Origin: Ignavibacteriota bacterium
GTDB lineage: Bacteria; Bacteroidota; Ignavibacteria; Ignavibacteriales; Melioribacteraceae
Assembly (NCBI GenBank): GCA_016716225.1
Contig: JADJWT010000001.1
Span: 3,358,501-3,422,500, forward strand
Length of the DNA stretch: 64,000 bases
Direction of reading: 5' to 3'
Every line of letters starts with the position of its first letter. The stretch's first letter is position 1. The notes below the pieces were generated by a model. The model had not been told where the DNA came from. It did no database searches and saw only the letters and a list, made by a program, of their open reading frames with translations. Positions 1 through 7,980 of the stretch are shown here, piece by piece. Made by a program: the position numbers and the translations under genes.

Positions 1-64
1 TTCTAAAGATTTTGAAGGTAAAAATATTCAAGAAAAGTTAGGTAAATTTGCTGTAATTCGGTAA
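1..64 (+). CDS. C-terminal end of an unidentified protein (cut by window edge)
   Basis: A reading frame open from the left edge runs for about 20 codons and stops with TAA at 62-64, four bases before the ATG of pgsA. The visible residues end in KLGKFAVIR. Tight spacing to pgsA suggests the same operon. Too little is visible to assign a family. Confidence 0.5.
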   Translation, partial: SKDFEGKNIQEKLGKFAVIR

Positions 65-68
65 AATT

Positions 69-644
69 ATGAAAATTCAATTAAATAAAATTCATACAAT
101 TTCAAATTATATAAGTTTTTTAAGATTACTTCTCGCAATTCCAATTTTTTATTTCATCAGTAATATAAATGAAATTTCGGGATCACGAATTATTTTAGTT
201 TCGATTTATTTATTTGCTTTTTTAACAGATATTCTTGATGGATATTTTGCACGAAAATTTAATGAAATTTCTGAGCTTGGTAAAATAATTGATCCTCTTG
301 CAGATAAAATTCTGGTAATTATGATTGTGTTTTTTCTTTTTTACTTTAATATCATTTCAGAATTTTACTTTTGGTTAATTGTTTTGCGGGATTTAATTAT
401 CTTTACCGGCGGAATTTTTGTGAGTAAAAAAATCGGTTTTGTTTTACCTTCAAATTATTTAGGAAAAGCAACGGTTTTATCAATCGGAATTTATATTATA
501 ATTGTTACGCTGGGATATAATTCTTCGCACATTTCTCATCAAATTTTCTATTATTTATCAATTATTTTAAGTTTTCTCTCAGTAATTATTTATGCATTGA
601 GAGGATATAAAGAAATTAAAAAGGGTAAAAATGAAGTTGTTTAA
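69..644 (+). CDS. pgsA: CDP-diacylglycerol--glycerol-3-phosphate 3-phosphatidyltransferase
   Basis: Makes phosphatidylglycerol phosphate from CDP-diacylglycerol and glycerol-3-phosphate at the inner membrane, the committed step to phosphatidylglycerol and cardiolipin. The 191-residue protein carries the complete CDP-alcohol phosphatidyltransferase signature D-x2-DG-x2-AR-x8-G-x3-D-x3-D at about residues 54-79, surrounded by several hydrophobic segments, as the family requires. Its length is typical. It ends inside the start of ftsY with a 14-base overlap, so the two are probably translated together. PgsA rather than phosphatidylserine synthase is inferred from length and general resemblance; the signature alone would not separate them. 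Confidence 0.88.
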   Translation: MKIQLNKIHTISNYISFLRLLLAIPIFYFISNINEISGSRIILVSIYLFAFLTDILDGYFARKFNEISELGKIIDPLADKILVIMIVFFLFYFNIISEFYFWLIVLRDLIIFTGGIFVSKKIGFVLPSNYLGKATVLSIGIYIIIVTLGYNSSHISHQIFYYLSIILSFLSVIIYALRGYKEIKKGKNEVV

Positions 645-1569
645 AAATCTTAATTTTGGAAAACTTAAAGACGGATTAACCAAAACCAGAGAGAAAATAT
701 TTAATAGTATTTCTGAAACAATTAGCGGAAAAGCTAAAATTGATGATGAAGTTTTAGATGAACTTGAAGAAATTTTAATTTCAAGCGATATTGGAATGGA
801 AACCGCCGAAAGAATTATTGAATCAACTCGAAAATCCTTAAAGAATGAAAAAGAAAGATCAGAAGAAAAAATTATTGAAATTCTTAAAAATGAATTGATT
901 TTACTTCTTGAAGAAAAAAGTTCTAAAGTTACAGAATATGATCTTATTGAAAAATTTAAACCATACGTTATTTTAATTGTTGGAGTAAATGGTGCTGGCA
1001 AAACAACAACAATTGGAAAACTTGCGCATAATTATAAAAAAGCTGGATTGAAAGTCGTTATTGGTTCTGCAGATACTTTTAGAGCTGCGGCCAATGAACA
1101 ATTGGAAATTTGGGCAAATAGAGCTGGAGTTGAAATTATTCAACGGGAGCATGGTTCCGATCCTTCTTCTGTTGCATTTGATACTTTAACTTCTGCAAAA
1201 AAAAGTAATGCAGATATTGTAATAATTGATACTGCCGGAAGATTGCATACAAAAACAAATTTAATGGAAGAATTAAAAAAAATTAAACGTGTTTTAAATA
1301 AAGTTTTAGATTTTGCACCAAATGATACATTTTTGGTAATAGATGGAAATACCGGTCAAAATGGTTTAACACAAGCTCAAGAATTTGCAAAATCAACAGA
1401 ATTAACTGGACTGATTGTAACAAAACTTGATGGAACCGCAAAAGGCGGAATAATTTTTCAAATAACTGCTGAACAAAATATTCCCGTAAAATATATAGGA
1501 GTTGGAGAGGGAATTGAAGATCTTCAAACTTTTGATGCAAAAGAATTTGTGAATGCAATTTTTGGGTAA
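631..1569 (+). CDS. ftsY: Signal recognition particle receptor FtsY
   Basis: SRP receptor GTPase that docks ribosome-nascent chain complexes carrying membrane proteins to the translocon. The 312-residue protein is the compact NG form without the long acidic A domain of E. coli. Visible GTPase motifs are the P-loop GVNGAGKTT (about 118-126), DTFRAAA (148-154), DTAGR (200-204), TKLDGTAKGG (264-273) and the C-terminal GVGE (290-293). It starts within the end of pgsA. The next gene lies 182 bases downstream, so this is likely the end of the transcription unit. Confidence 0.96.
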   Translation: MKLFKNLNFGKLKDGLTKTREKIFNSISETISGKAKIDDEVLDELEEILISSDIGMETAERIIESTRKSLKNEKERSEEKIIEILKNELILLLEEKSSKVTEYDLIEKFKPYVILIVGVNGAGKTTTIGKLAHNYKKAGLKVVIGSADTFRAAANEQLEIWANRAGVEIIQREHGSDPSSVAFDTLTSAKKSNADIVIIDTAGRLHTKTNLMEELKKIKRVLNKVLDFAPNDTFLVIDGNTGQNGLTQAQEFAKSTELTGLIVTKLDGTAKGGIIFQITAEQNIPVKYIGVGEGIEDLQTFDAKEFVNAIFG

Positions 1570-1705
1570 AATCCATTCTTATTTTTTAATAATTGATTTT
1601 ACAATAAAAACTAACTTTTTCGTTAAAGTGTACAATTAATCATACATGTATTTTATACTAAAATATACACAAAAATAAATTAAATTAAGTTTTTACATTA
1701 TAAAT

Positions 1706-1747
1706 TCGGCACAATATTGGAGGTTCTAAATTAAAAAGTTGTGCTGA
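1706..1747 (+). promoter_or_regulatory. Leader hairpin presenting GGAGG in its loop
   Basis: Arms TCGGCACAA (1706-1714) and TTGTGCTGA (1739-1747) pair over nine bases with one G-U, enclosing a 24-base loop that contains GGAGG at 1719-1723. It ends four bases before the ATG at 1752. The Shine-Dalgarno-like element lies about 28 bases from that ATG, too far for ordinary use, so the structure could be a standby site, a regulatory fold or a protein-binding dyad. Confidence 0.4.
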
Positions 1748-1751
1748 GTTT

Positions 1752-2525
1752 ATGAAAACTGCAATTATTACTTTTTTCATTTTCGTAATTGTAAATCTTT
1801 CTTCAAACATTCAATATTCTCAAACAAGAAACTTAAATCACAGAGTAAAAGAAAGAAAACAAACTGAAGAAAGAAACACAAATAAAAATGATAAACAACC
1901 TGGAAGAACAAGAAATGATGAATCTATAAATGATGAAATTCCAAAAAGAAAAAAAGAAAATCCAAGAATTGAAGAAACCAAAATTTCAAATCCGGTGAAA
2001 TCTAATCGTCCAATTATAAAACCACAAAAACCCATTTATATTGAAGAAATAATAGAAATTCCGGTAGAAACATTTATTGTTGAAACTCCAGAAAATAAAA
2101 AATTTACAATAGATGATGTTTATCCAAATTTTCCGTTAAGATTTATTGAAGCAGAAATAAGTTATATTTATTCGGTAAAGAATGAAGATGATGAAAAATA
2201 TACAGATTTTTATGAATTAAATTTCAGTATAAAACCTAAAACCGATTCTTACTTTTCTCAATTTGGAATTCAGATTTTCAGTTCGAATGATTACGAATAT
2301 ATTCAAATTTTTAATGAAGATGAAAATACTTTATTTCAAGATAGTACGTATAATTTTGTTTCAGAGATTGAATTGGAAAAATCCGGTTATGTAAATTTAA
2401 GAATCGGATTTTATGATAAAATCGAGGAAATATTTTATCCCGCAATTGAAATTCCAAATAAAACAGATTTTTTGATTTTTGTTAAAAATGTTGATGAAAA
2501 AATTTTATTAGAAGAATTAATATAA
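1752..2525 (+). CDS. Secreted protein of unknown function with a charged linker
   Basis: I do not recognise this 257-residue protein. The N-terminus is a plausible signal peptide (residues about 1-23, ending near YSQ). It is followed by about 60 residues of very charged, low-complexity sequence rich in K, R, E, N and D, then a proline-rich stretch around 75-85. The remaining 160 residues alternate polar and hydrophobic residues and contain many aromatic residues, suggesting a beta-sandwich. This is consistent with a periplasmic or surface-exposed domain on a flexible tether. It stands alone between ftsY and mnmA with gaps on both sides, so it is probably its own transcription unit. No catalytic motif is visible. 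Confidence 0.7.
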   Translation: MKTAIITFFIFVIVNLSSNIQYSQTRNLNHRVKERKQTEERNTNKNDKQPGRTRNDESINDEIPKRKKENPRIEETKISNPVKSNRPIIKPQKPIYIEEIIEIPVETFIVETPENKKFTIDDVYPNFPLRFIEAEISYIYSVKNEDDEKYTDFYELNFSIKPKTDSYFSQFGIQIFSSNDYEYIQIFNEDENTLFQDSTYNFVSEIELEKSGYVNLRIGFYDKIEEIFYPAIEIPNKTDFLIFVKNVDEKILLEELI

Positions 2526-2623
2526 TTTTAACATACCTAATTCAACTTCAGCGATTGCTAATTCTATAGATTCTTTACCTACAATTACCTAAATTATTTC
2601 CTAAAATTTTTGAAAGATTTATT

Positions 2624-3721
2624 TTGAATAAAAATAGAGTTATAGTTGCAATGAGCGGCGGAGTTGATTCATCTGTTGCGGCAGCTTTACTAAAAAATCA
2701 AGGTTTTGATGTAATCGGAATTACAATGAAAACTTGGGGATTTATGGAAGTCGGTGGAGCACCAAAACATGAATCCGGCTGCTGCTCTTTAGATGCAATC
2801 TTTGATGCAAAAAGTATTGCCACAAAATTTGGATTTCCACATTATACTGTTGATTTTACAAAAGCTTTTGAGGAAAATGTAATTACAGATTTTGTCGAAG
2901 AATATTTAAATGGAAGAACTCCAAATCCATGTGTAATTTGCAACAGAAAAATTAAATGGGAAGAACTTTTAACAAAAGCAGATTCTTTAGATGCTTTTTA
3001 TGTTGCAACCGGACATTATGCAAAAGTTGAATATAATAATTTAACAAATCGTTATTGCCTAAAATTAGGAAATGATACAAACAAAGATCAGACTTACGCA
3101 CTTTGGGGTTTAACACAAAAAAGTTTAAGCAGAACATTATTTCCTTTAAGTGATTTTACAAAAACTGAAGTTCGTAAAATAGCTGAAGAATTAGGAATCA
3201 AAACTGCAAATAAACCGGATAGCCAAGAAATATGTTTTGTATCAGATAATAATTATGAAAGATTTTTACGTGAAAGAGTTCCAGATGAAATGGAAAAAGT
3301 TGAAAAAGGTGATTTAATTTTTGAAGGCGAAAAAGTTGGAAATCACAAAGGAATTCCTTTTTATACAGTTGGACAAAGAAAAGGTCTTGGAATTGCTTTA
3401 GGAAAACCGGTTTATGTTAAATCAATAAATAAAGAAAATAATATTGTTGAATTAGGAAATGCCGAAGATTTATTCAAAACAAATGTAATTGCAGATCAAA
3501 TTAACTATGTAAGTGTTGATAAATTGGAAATTGGAAATATTGTGAAAGCTAAAATTAGATATTCCGATAAAGGTTCATTAGCAAAAGTTGTTGACGCAAA
3601 TTCTGATAAAATTATTTTGGAATTTTTGGAACCAAAAAGAGCAATTACTCCTGGACAATCTTTAGCAGTTTATGACGAGCAAGGATATTTATTAGCTGGT
3701 GGCATTATTTCAAAAGAATAA
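2624..3721 (+). CDS. mnmA: tRNA-specific 2-thiouridylase MnmA
   Basis: Thiolates U34 of the Lys, Glu and Gln tRNAs using sulfur from a persulfide relay and ATP. The PP-loop SGGVDSS is at residues 11-17. The two catalytic cysteines appear as NPCVIC (C103, acceptor of sulfur) and QEICFV (C204), matching the spacing of characterised MnmA. The 365-residue length is standard. The start is TTG at 2624: the next in-frame ATG (codon 10) would remove the first beta strand in front of the PP-loop. It is preceded by a 98-base gap and followed closely by the HNH gene. Confidence 0.95.
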   Translation: MNKNRVIVAMSGGVDSSVAAALLKNQGFDVIGITMKTWGFMEVGGAPKHESGCCSLDAIFDAKSIATKFGFPHYTVDFTKAFEENVITDFVEEYLNGRTPNPCVICNRKIKWEELLTKADSLDAFYVATGHYAKVEYNNLTNRYCLKLGNDTNKDQTYALWGLTQKSLSRTLFPLSDFTKTEVRKIAEELGIKTANKPDSQEICFVSDNNYERFLRERVPDEMEKVEKGDLIFEGEKVGNHKGIPFYTVGQRKGLGIALGKPVYVKSINKENNIVELGNAEDLFKTNVIADQINYVSVDKLEIGNIVKAKIRYSDKGSLAKVVDANSDKIILEFLEPKRAITPGQSLAVYDEQGYLLAGGIISKE

Positions 3722-3734
3722 AAAGTAAAATGAG

Positions 3735-4277
3735 ATTGGAGGCAATTTCGAACACACATATTCAAATAATGGTGTATTAAATGCACGAGTACTTTTACTA
3801 AATCAAAGTTATGAACCGCTTACATTATGCTCCGCAAAGAAAGCTGTTGTTTTGGTTTATTTAAGAAAAGCTGAACTAATTAAAGAAAATCCCAAACTTA
3901 TTGTTAGGTCTGTTTCAACATCATTGCCATGGCCAAGCGTAATTCGATTAAAAACTTATATTAAAATTCCACATAATAATATAAATCTTACCAGAAAAAA
4001 TATTTTAAGAAGAGATAATCACAAATGTGCATATTGCGGAAGAGGAGATTTGGCATTTACTGTTGATCATGTAATTCCAAAATCAAAAGGTGGAAAAGAT
4101 TCTTGGGAAAATTTAGTTGCCGCTTGTCTTCCATGTAATAACAAAAAAGGTGATAGAACACCCGAAGATGCTGAAATGAAATTAAGAATTATTCCTCACA
4201 AGCCAAATCATATTATGTTTATTCTAAATTCCATCAGCAGAATTGATGAAAATTGGAAACCATATTTGTTTCAATAA
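3735..4277 (+). CDS. HNH endonuclease-family protein, start codon uncertain
   Basis: HNH_5-type protein with a zinc CAYCGR motif, the catalytic DHVIPKSKGG segment and a closing CLPCNNKKGDRTPEDA segment, so both CxxC pairs and the HNH histidines are intact. Family members begin with a conserved region like VLLLNQSYEPL, which here is encoded at about 3774-3825. The frame is open back to a TAA at 3726-3728, but between that stop and 3852 it holds no ATG, GTG or TTG. The coordinate given uses ATT at 3735 as the most upstream plausible non-canonical start; a standard start would be TTG 3852 and would delete the conserved N-terminus. The biological role of this widespread family is not established; a phage or intron homing function is not implied by context. 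Confidence 0.75.
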   Translation: MGGNFEHTYSNNGVLNARVLLLNQSYEPLTLCSAKKAVVLVYLRKAELIKENPKLIVRSVSTSLPWPSVIRLKTYIKIPHNNINLTRKNILRRDNHKCAYCGRGDLAFTVDHVIPKSKGGKDSWENLVAACLPCNNKKGDRTPEDAEMKLRIIPHKPNHIMFILNSISRIDENWKPYLFQ

Positions 4278-4290
4278 TAGGGAAATTATT

Positions 4291-6234
4291 TTGAAAAAAT
4301 ACCTAATTATTTATTTTGTTTTATTCGGTCAAATTATTGCTCAAAACCCATTTACCAAAGGAGTTAATCTTAGTGGATGGTTTCAAGAAGACAAAGCAAC
4401 ATTGATTCATTTTGGGAAATATACAAAACAAGATTTTAGAAATATTAAATTACTTGGTTGTGATGTAATCAGACTTCCAATTAATTTACACTTCATGACT
4501 GACGGAGCACCCAACTATAATTTAGATCCAATTTTCGTTCAATTTCTTGATAGTGCAGTAACTTGGGCGGAAGAAATAAATATTAATTTAATTTTAGATA
4601 ATCATACTTTTGATCCGGCAGTAAGCACTAATCCAAATGTTGGAGAAATCTTAATTCCGGTTTGGCGACAAATGGCAGAGCATTATAAGAATAGATCAAA
4701 ATTAATTTTTTACGAAATCTTAAATGAACCAAACGGAATTTCCAGAACTATTTGGAATTCAACTCAGCAAAATGTTATAAATGCAATTCGAGAAATTGAT
4801 TCTGTACATACAATAATTGTTGGAGGCACAAGCTGGAATTCATACAATGAATTAAATTACCTTCCTCAATATTCGGATACAAATTTAATTTATACTTTTC
4901 ACTTTTATGATCCATTTTTATTTTCGCATCAAGGAGCAAATTGGACAACTCCATCAATGGAAAATCTATCAAACATTCCTTTTCCATATTCTGCAACCGA
5001 AATGCCATCATTGCCAAATTCATTAAAAGGAAGTTGGATTGAAACTTCGTATAATTCCTATAAGAATGAGGGAACAATTCAAAAAGTTAAAAGCTTAATT
5101 GATATTGCAGCAAATTTTAAGAAGAACAGAAATGTCACCGTATATTGCGGTGAGTTCGGAATTTTTATGAATAATGCAAACAATGAAGATAGAATTGAAT
5201 GGTATAAAATTGTTAGAGAATATTTAGAGGAAAAAGAAATTGCATGGACAAGCTGGGATTATCAAAATGGATTTGGAATTTTTGAAAAAGGTACAGAAGA
5301 ACTTTTCAATTATGATTTAAATTTAGCTTTGCTTGAAGCATTAGGATTAAATCAAATTGAACAAGAGGAATTAGTTATTGAGCCCGATTCTATTGGGTTT
5401 GAAATGTACAAAGATAAATTTCCAAATTTTACGATAATCAATACATATACTACAAGTGGTGAATTGAATTTTTACGATAACTTAAATTCGCATCAAGGTG
5501 AATTTGCAATTTATTGGTCGAATGCAAAGCAATATGATTTTATAAACTTTAATTTTGTTCCAAATAAAGATTTATCGCAATTGGTAAATAATTTTTACTT
5601 GCACATTAATGTAAAATGTAAATCTCCCGGAACTCAATTTGATTTAAGATTTATCGATACGAAAAAATCCGATCAAAATGATCACCCTTGGAGACGAAGG
5701 TTTACAGTAACAGAAAGTTATATTGGTGCATGGGATGATTCATGGCACGATTTGTCAATCCCATTAAAAAATTTTGTTGAACATGGTTCGTGGGATAATA
5801 ATCAATGGTATGTTCCAATTGGCGCATTTGATTGGAAGAATGTTGATAATTTCGATATTGTAGCTGAAGAATCAAGTTTATTAAATAAAGAAATTTGGTT
5901 TGATAATATTTACATTTCTGATAATCCAGTCGGAATTAAAGAAAATAAAATTAATTCCGAATTTTCACTTTCGCAAAATTATCCGAATCCGTTTAATCCA
6001 ATTACCACAATTAAATATTCAATTCCGAAAAATGTGAAAAATGAAATTCCTAACGTACATTTAATCATTTATGATATTTTGGGCACCGAAGTTAAAACCT
6101 TAGTAAACGAAAAACAAATTCCCGGAAATTATGAAATACAATTTGACGGAAGCAAATTATCAAGCGGAGTTTACTTTTATAAAATTCAAGCTGGAACTTT
6201 TTCTGACATAAAAAAAATGATGTTAATTAAGTGA
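4291..6234 (+). CDS. Secreted GH5-family glycoside hydrolase with T9SS sorting tail
   Basis: Extracellular beta-glycanase of the GH5 (cellulase) clan. With the TTG start at 4291 the 647-residue protein opens with a clean signal peptide ending IIAQ (about residue 18); a more upstream ATG at 4243 would put unrelated residues in front of it. The TIM barrel holds the acid/base Glu in LNEP (E146), the conserved HFYDP segment (about 204-208) and the nucleophile Glu in GEFG (E288). Residues about 370-565 form a second beta-rich, carbohydrate-binding-like domain. The last ~80 residues start FSLSQNYPNPFNP and match the type A Por-secretion sorting domain, so it should be exported by type IX secretion and anchored or released outside. 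The exact substrate is not readable. It is followed by a paralogue. Confidence 0.9.
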   Translation: MKKYLIIYFVLFGQIIAQNPFTKGVNLSGWFQEDKATLIHFGKYTKQDFRNIKLLGCDVIRLPINLHFMTDGAPNYNLDPIFVQFLDSAVTWAEEININLILDNHTFDPAVSTNPNVGEILIPVWRQMAEHYKNRSKLIFYEILNEPNGISRTIWNSTQQNVINAIREIDSVHTIIVGGTSWNSYNELNYLPQYSDTNLIYTFHFYDPFLFSHQGANWTTPSMENLSNIPFPYSATEMPSLPNSLKGSWIETSYNSYKNEGTIQKVKSLIDIAANFKKNRNVTVYCGEFGIFMNNANNEDRIEWYKIVREYLEEKEIAWTSWDYQNGFGIFEKGTEELFNYDLNLALLEALGLNQIEQEELVIEPDSIGFEMYKDKFPNFTIINTYTTSGELNFYDNLNSHQGEFAIYWSNAKQYDFINFNFVPNKDLSQLVNNFYLHINVKCKSPGTQFDLRFIDTKKSDQNDHPWRRRFTVTESYIGAWDDSWHDLSIPLKNFVEHGSWDNNQWYVPIGAFDWKNVDNFDIVAEESSLLNKEIWFDNIYISDNPVGIKENKINSEFSLSQNYPNPFNPITTIKYSIPKNVKNEIPNVHLIIYDILGTEVKTLVNEKQIPGNYEIQFDGSKLSSGVYFYKIQAGTFSDIKKMMLIK

Positions 6235-7835
6235 GAAAAATATTTTTATTCGTTTTAATATTTCTTTCTTTGCACAATGTATATAATGGTCAAACTCGAT
6301 TTACAAAAGGTGCAAATCTTACAAATTGGTTTCAAACTCAAAATATTTATGAAATAAATTTTTCTAAATTCACCAAAGATGATTTTTTCTATTTAAAATC
6401 AATTGGCTGCGATATTATAAGAATCCCCATAAATTTTAAAGCAATGGTGGATGAAAATAATAATTACAAAGTTGATAATTATCTTTTATTTCTTCTCGAT
6501 AAAGTCTGTGATTGGGCGGAAGAATTACAAATAAATATTATTATCGATAATCATCCTTTTAGGAAAGATATAACTAATGAAAATTATGATGAAATTTTAA
6601 TTCCAATTTGGAAAGAACTAAGCAAACATTTTAAAAATCGTACAAATTTAATTCATTACGAAATCTTAAATGAACCGCATGGAATTTCAAATTTTAAGTG
6701 GAATAAAATTCTACAAAATGTTTTAAATGAAATTAGAAAAATTGATACTTCTCATTCAATTATTATTGGTGCAGCAAATTTCAATAGTTATAAAGATTTA
6801 GATTCTTTATTAATTTTTAATGATAAAAATATAATTTACACTTTTCATTTTTATGAACCGTTTTTGTTTACTCATCAAGGTGCAAGCTGGATAAATCCAT
6901 CCATGGAAAAAGTTAAAAATATTTCATTCCCGTATAATGAAAATAAAATGCACATAGATAATTCTTACTCCAAAAGTTGGATACAAAGTTTATTTAAAAG
7001 ATATAAAATAGAAGGAACTGAAAAATATTTATATGAAATGATTGATAAAATTGCTGAATTTAAAAAGAAAAATAATGTAAAATTATTTTGCGGTGAATTT
7101 GGCGTTTTGAATTTTAATGTTGATAAAAATGATAGAAATTACTGGCATAGAATTGTTTCTGAGTATTTAACAAAGAATAATATTGCTTGGACAGTTTGGG
7201 ATTTTAACGGCGATTTTGGATTATTTGATAAAAATCAAAAAATAAATTTAGAACTTTTAGAATCATTGAATTTTAAATCCGTTAATTATGAAAATCAAAT
7301 TCAAATTGGGAAAAATTATAAAATATTTTCTGATTACTGCGAAAAGGGAGTTAAGCCAATAAAATCAGCTAATATGAAAAATATTACTTTTTCAATTGAA
7401 GAAAAAACGGAAGGGAAATATTCATTAAAATGGAAAAATGCTGAAAAATATTCAACAATTACTTTTGATTTTTCACCTAATAAAAATTTACAAAATTTCG
7501 CAAACGAAAATGCTGTTGTAAAATTTTCAATTAAATTTAGTAATCCAAATACAAAAATTGATTTGAGATTTGTTGATTCAAAAATTAATTCTTCAGATCA
7601 TGCGTGGAGAAAAAATTACTCAATAGAATCTGACAATTCAAATTCTTGGCAAAAGTTTGAAATACCATTAAATGATTTTTACGAAACTGGTTGTTATGAA
7701 AATGGGAAATGGTACAATCCTGAAAATAAATTTGATTGGAATGAAATCGATAAATTTGAAATTGTTGCAGAGCAAGAATCTTTAATGGGTAAAACAATTC
7801 TATTAGATGAAATTGAAATTTCAATCCCAAATTAA
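6231..7835 (+). CDS. Secreted GH5-family glycoside hydrolase without sorting tail (tandem paralogue)
   Basis: A 534-residue paralogue of the preceding enzyme, similar along its whole length, from KGANLTNWFQ at the N-terminus to the second beta domain. The signal peptide is residues 1-20. The acid/base Glu is in LNEP (E148) and the nucleophile in GEFG (E289), so both catalytic residues are present. Unlike its neighbour it ends after the second domain and has no type IX sorting tail, so it should stay in the periplasm or leave by another route. GTG at 6231 overlaps the upstream TGA (GTGA), indicating translational coupling. The pair looks like a tandem duplication followed by divergence. Confidence 0.9.
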   Translation: MRKIFLFVLIFLSLHNVYNGQTRFTKGANLTNWFQTQNIYEINFSKFTKDDFFYLKSIGCDIIRIPINFKAMVDENNNYKVDNYLLFLLDKVCDWAEELQINIIIDNHPFRKDITNENYDEILIPIWKELSKHFKNRTNLIHYEILNEPHGISNFKWNKILQNVLNEIRKIDTSHSIIIGAANFNSYKDLDSLLIFNDKNIIYTFHFYEPFLFTHQGASWINPSMEKVKNISFPYNENKMHIDNSYSKSWIQSLFKRYKIEGTEKYLYEMIDKIAEFKKKNNVKLFCGEFGVLNFNVDKNDRNYWHRIVSEYLTKNNIAWTVWDFNGDFGLFDKNQKINLELLESLNFKSVNYENQIQIGKNYKIFSDYCEKGVKPIKSANMKNITFSIEEKTEGKYSLKWKNAEKYSTITFDFSPNKNLQNFANENAVVKFSIKFSNPNTKIDLRFVDSKINSSDHAWRKNYSIESDNSNSWQKFEIPLNDFYETGCYENGKWYNPENKFDWNEIDKFEIVAEQESLMGKTILLDEIEISIPN

Positions 7836-7849
7836 ATTGAATATTTTTA

Positions 7850-7875
7850 TTCTAATCTTATTCTTAATGTTAATC
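7850..7875 (-). repeat. Purine-rich dispersed intergenic repeat, copy 1
   Basis: Read on the - strand this segment contains ATTAAGAATAAGATTA, close to ATTAAGAATAAGAGTA near 53620 and GAGTAAGATTAAGATAAA at 12593. It lies in the 145-base gap before trpS. Low sequence complexity means chance similarity cannot be excluded. Confidence 0.3.
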
Positions 7876-7936
7876 ACATAGAAAATCGGATCAATAACTA
7901 AACTCAATTTTCTGAAATTTTATCAAACAATTTTTG

Positions 7937-7944
7937 TAATTTTG
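7937..7944 (+). promoter_or_regulatory. Possible promoter -7 box of trpS
   Basis: TAATTTTG matches the Bacteroidetes -7 consensus TAnnTTTG and lies 36 bases before the trpS ATG. No good TTG or TTTG is found at the expected 19-21 base distance upstream, so support is weak. Confidence 0.3.
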
Positions 7945-7980
7945 ATACTCATTTTAAAATTATTACAAAATTATCTCGTT

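Noticed and set aside
3735..4277. HNH nuclease as a homing or defence element
   Set aside because: It belongs to a widespread stand-alone HNH_5 family in a housekeeping context, with no toxin, methylase or intron nearby.
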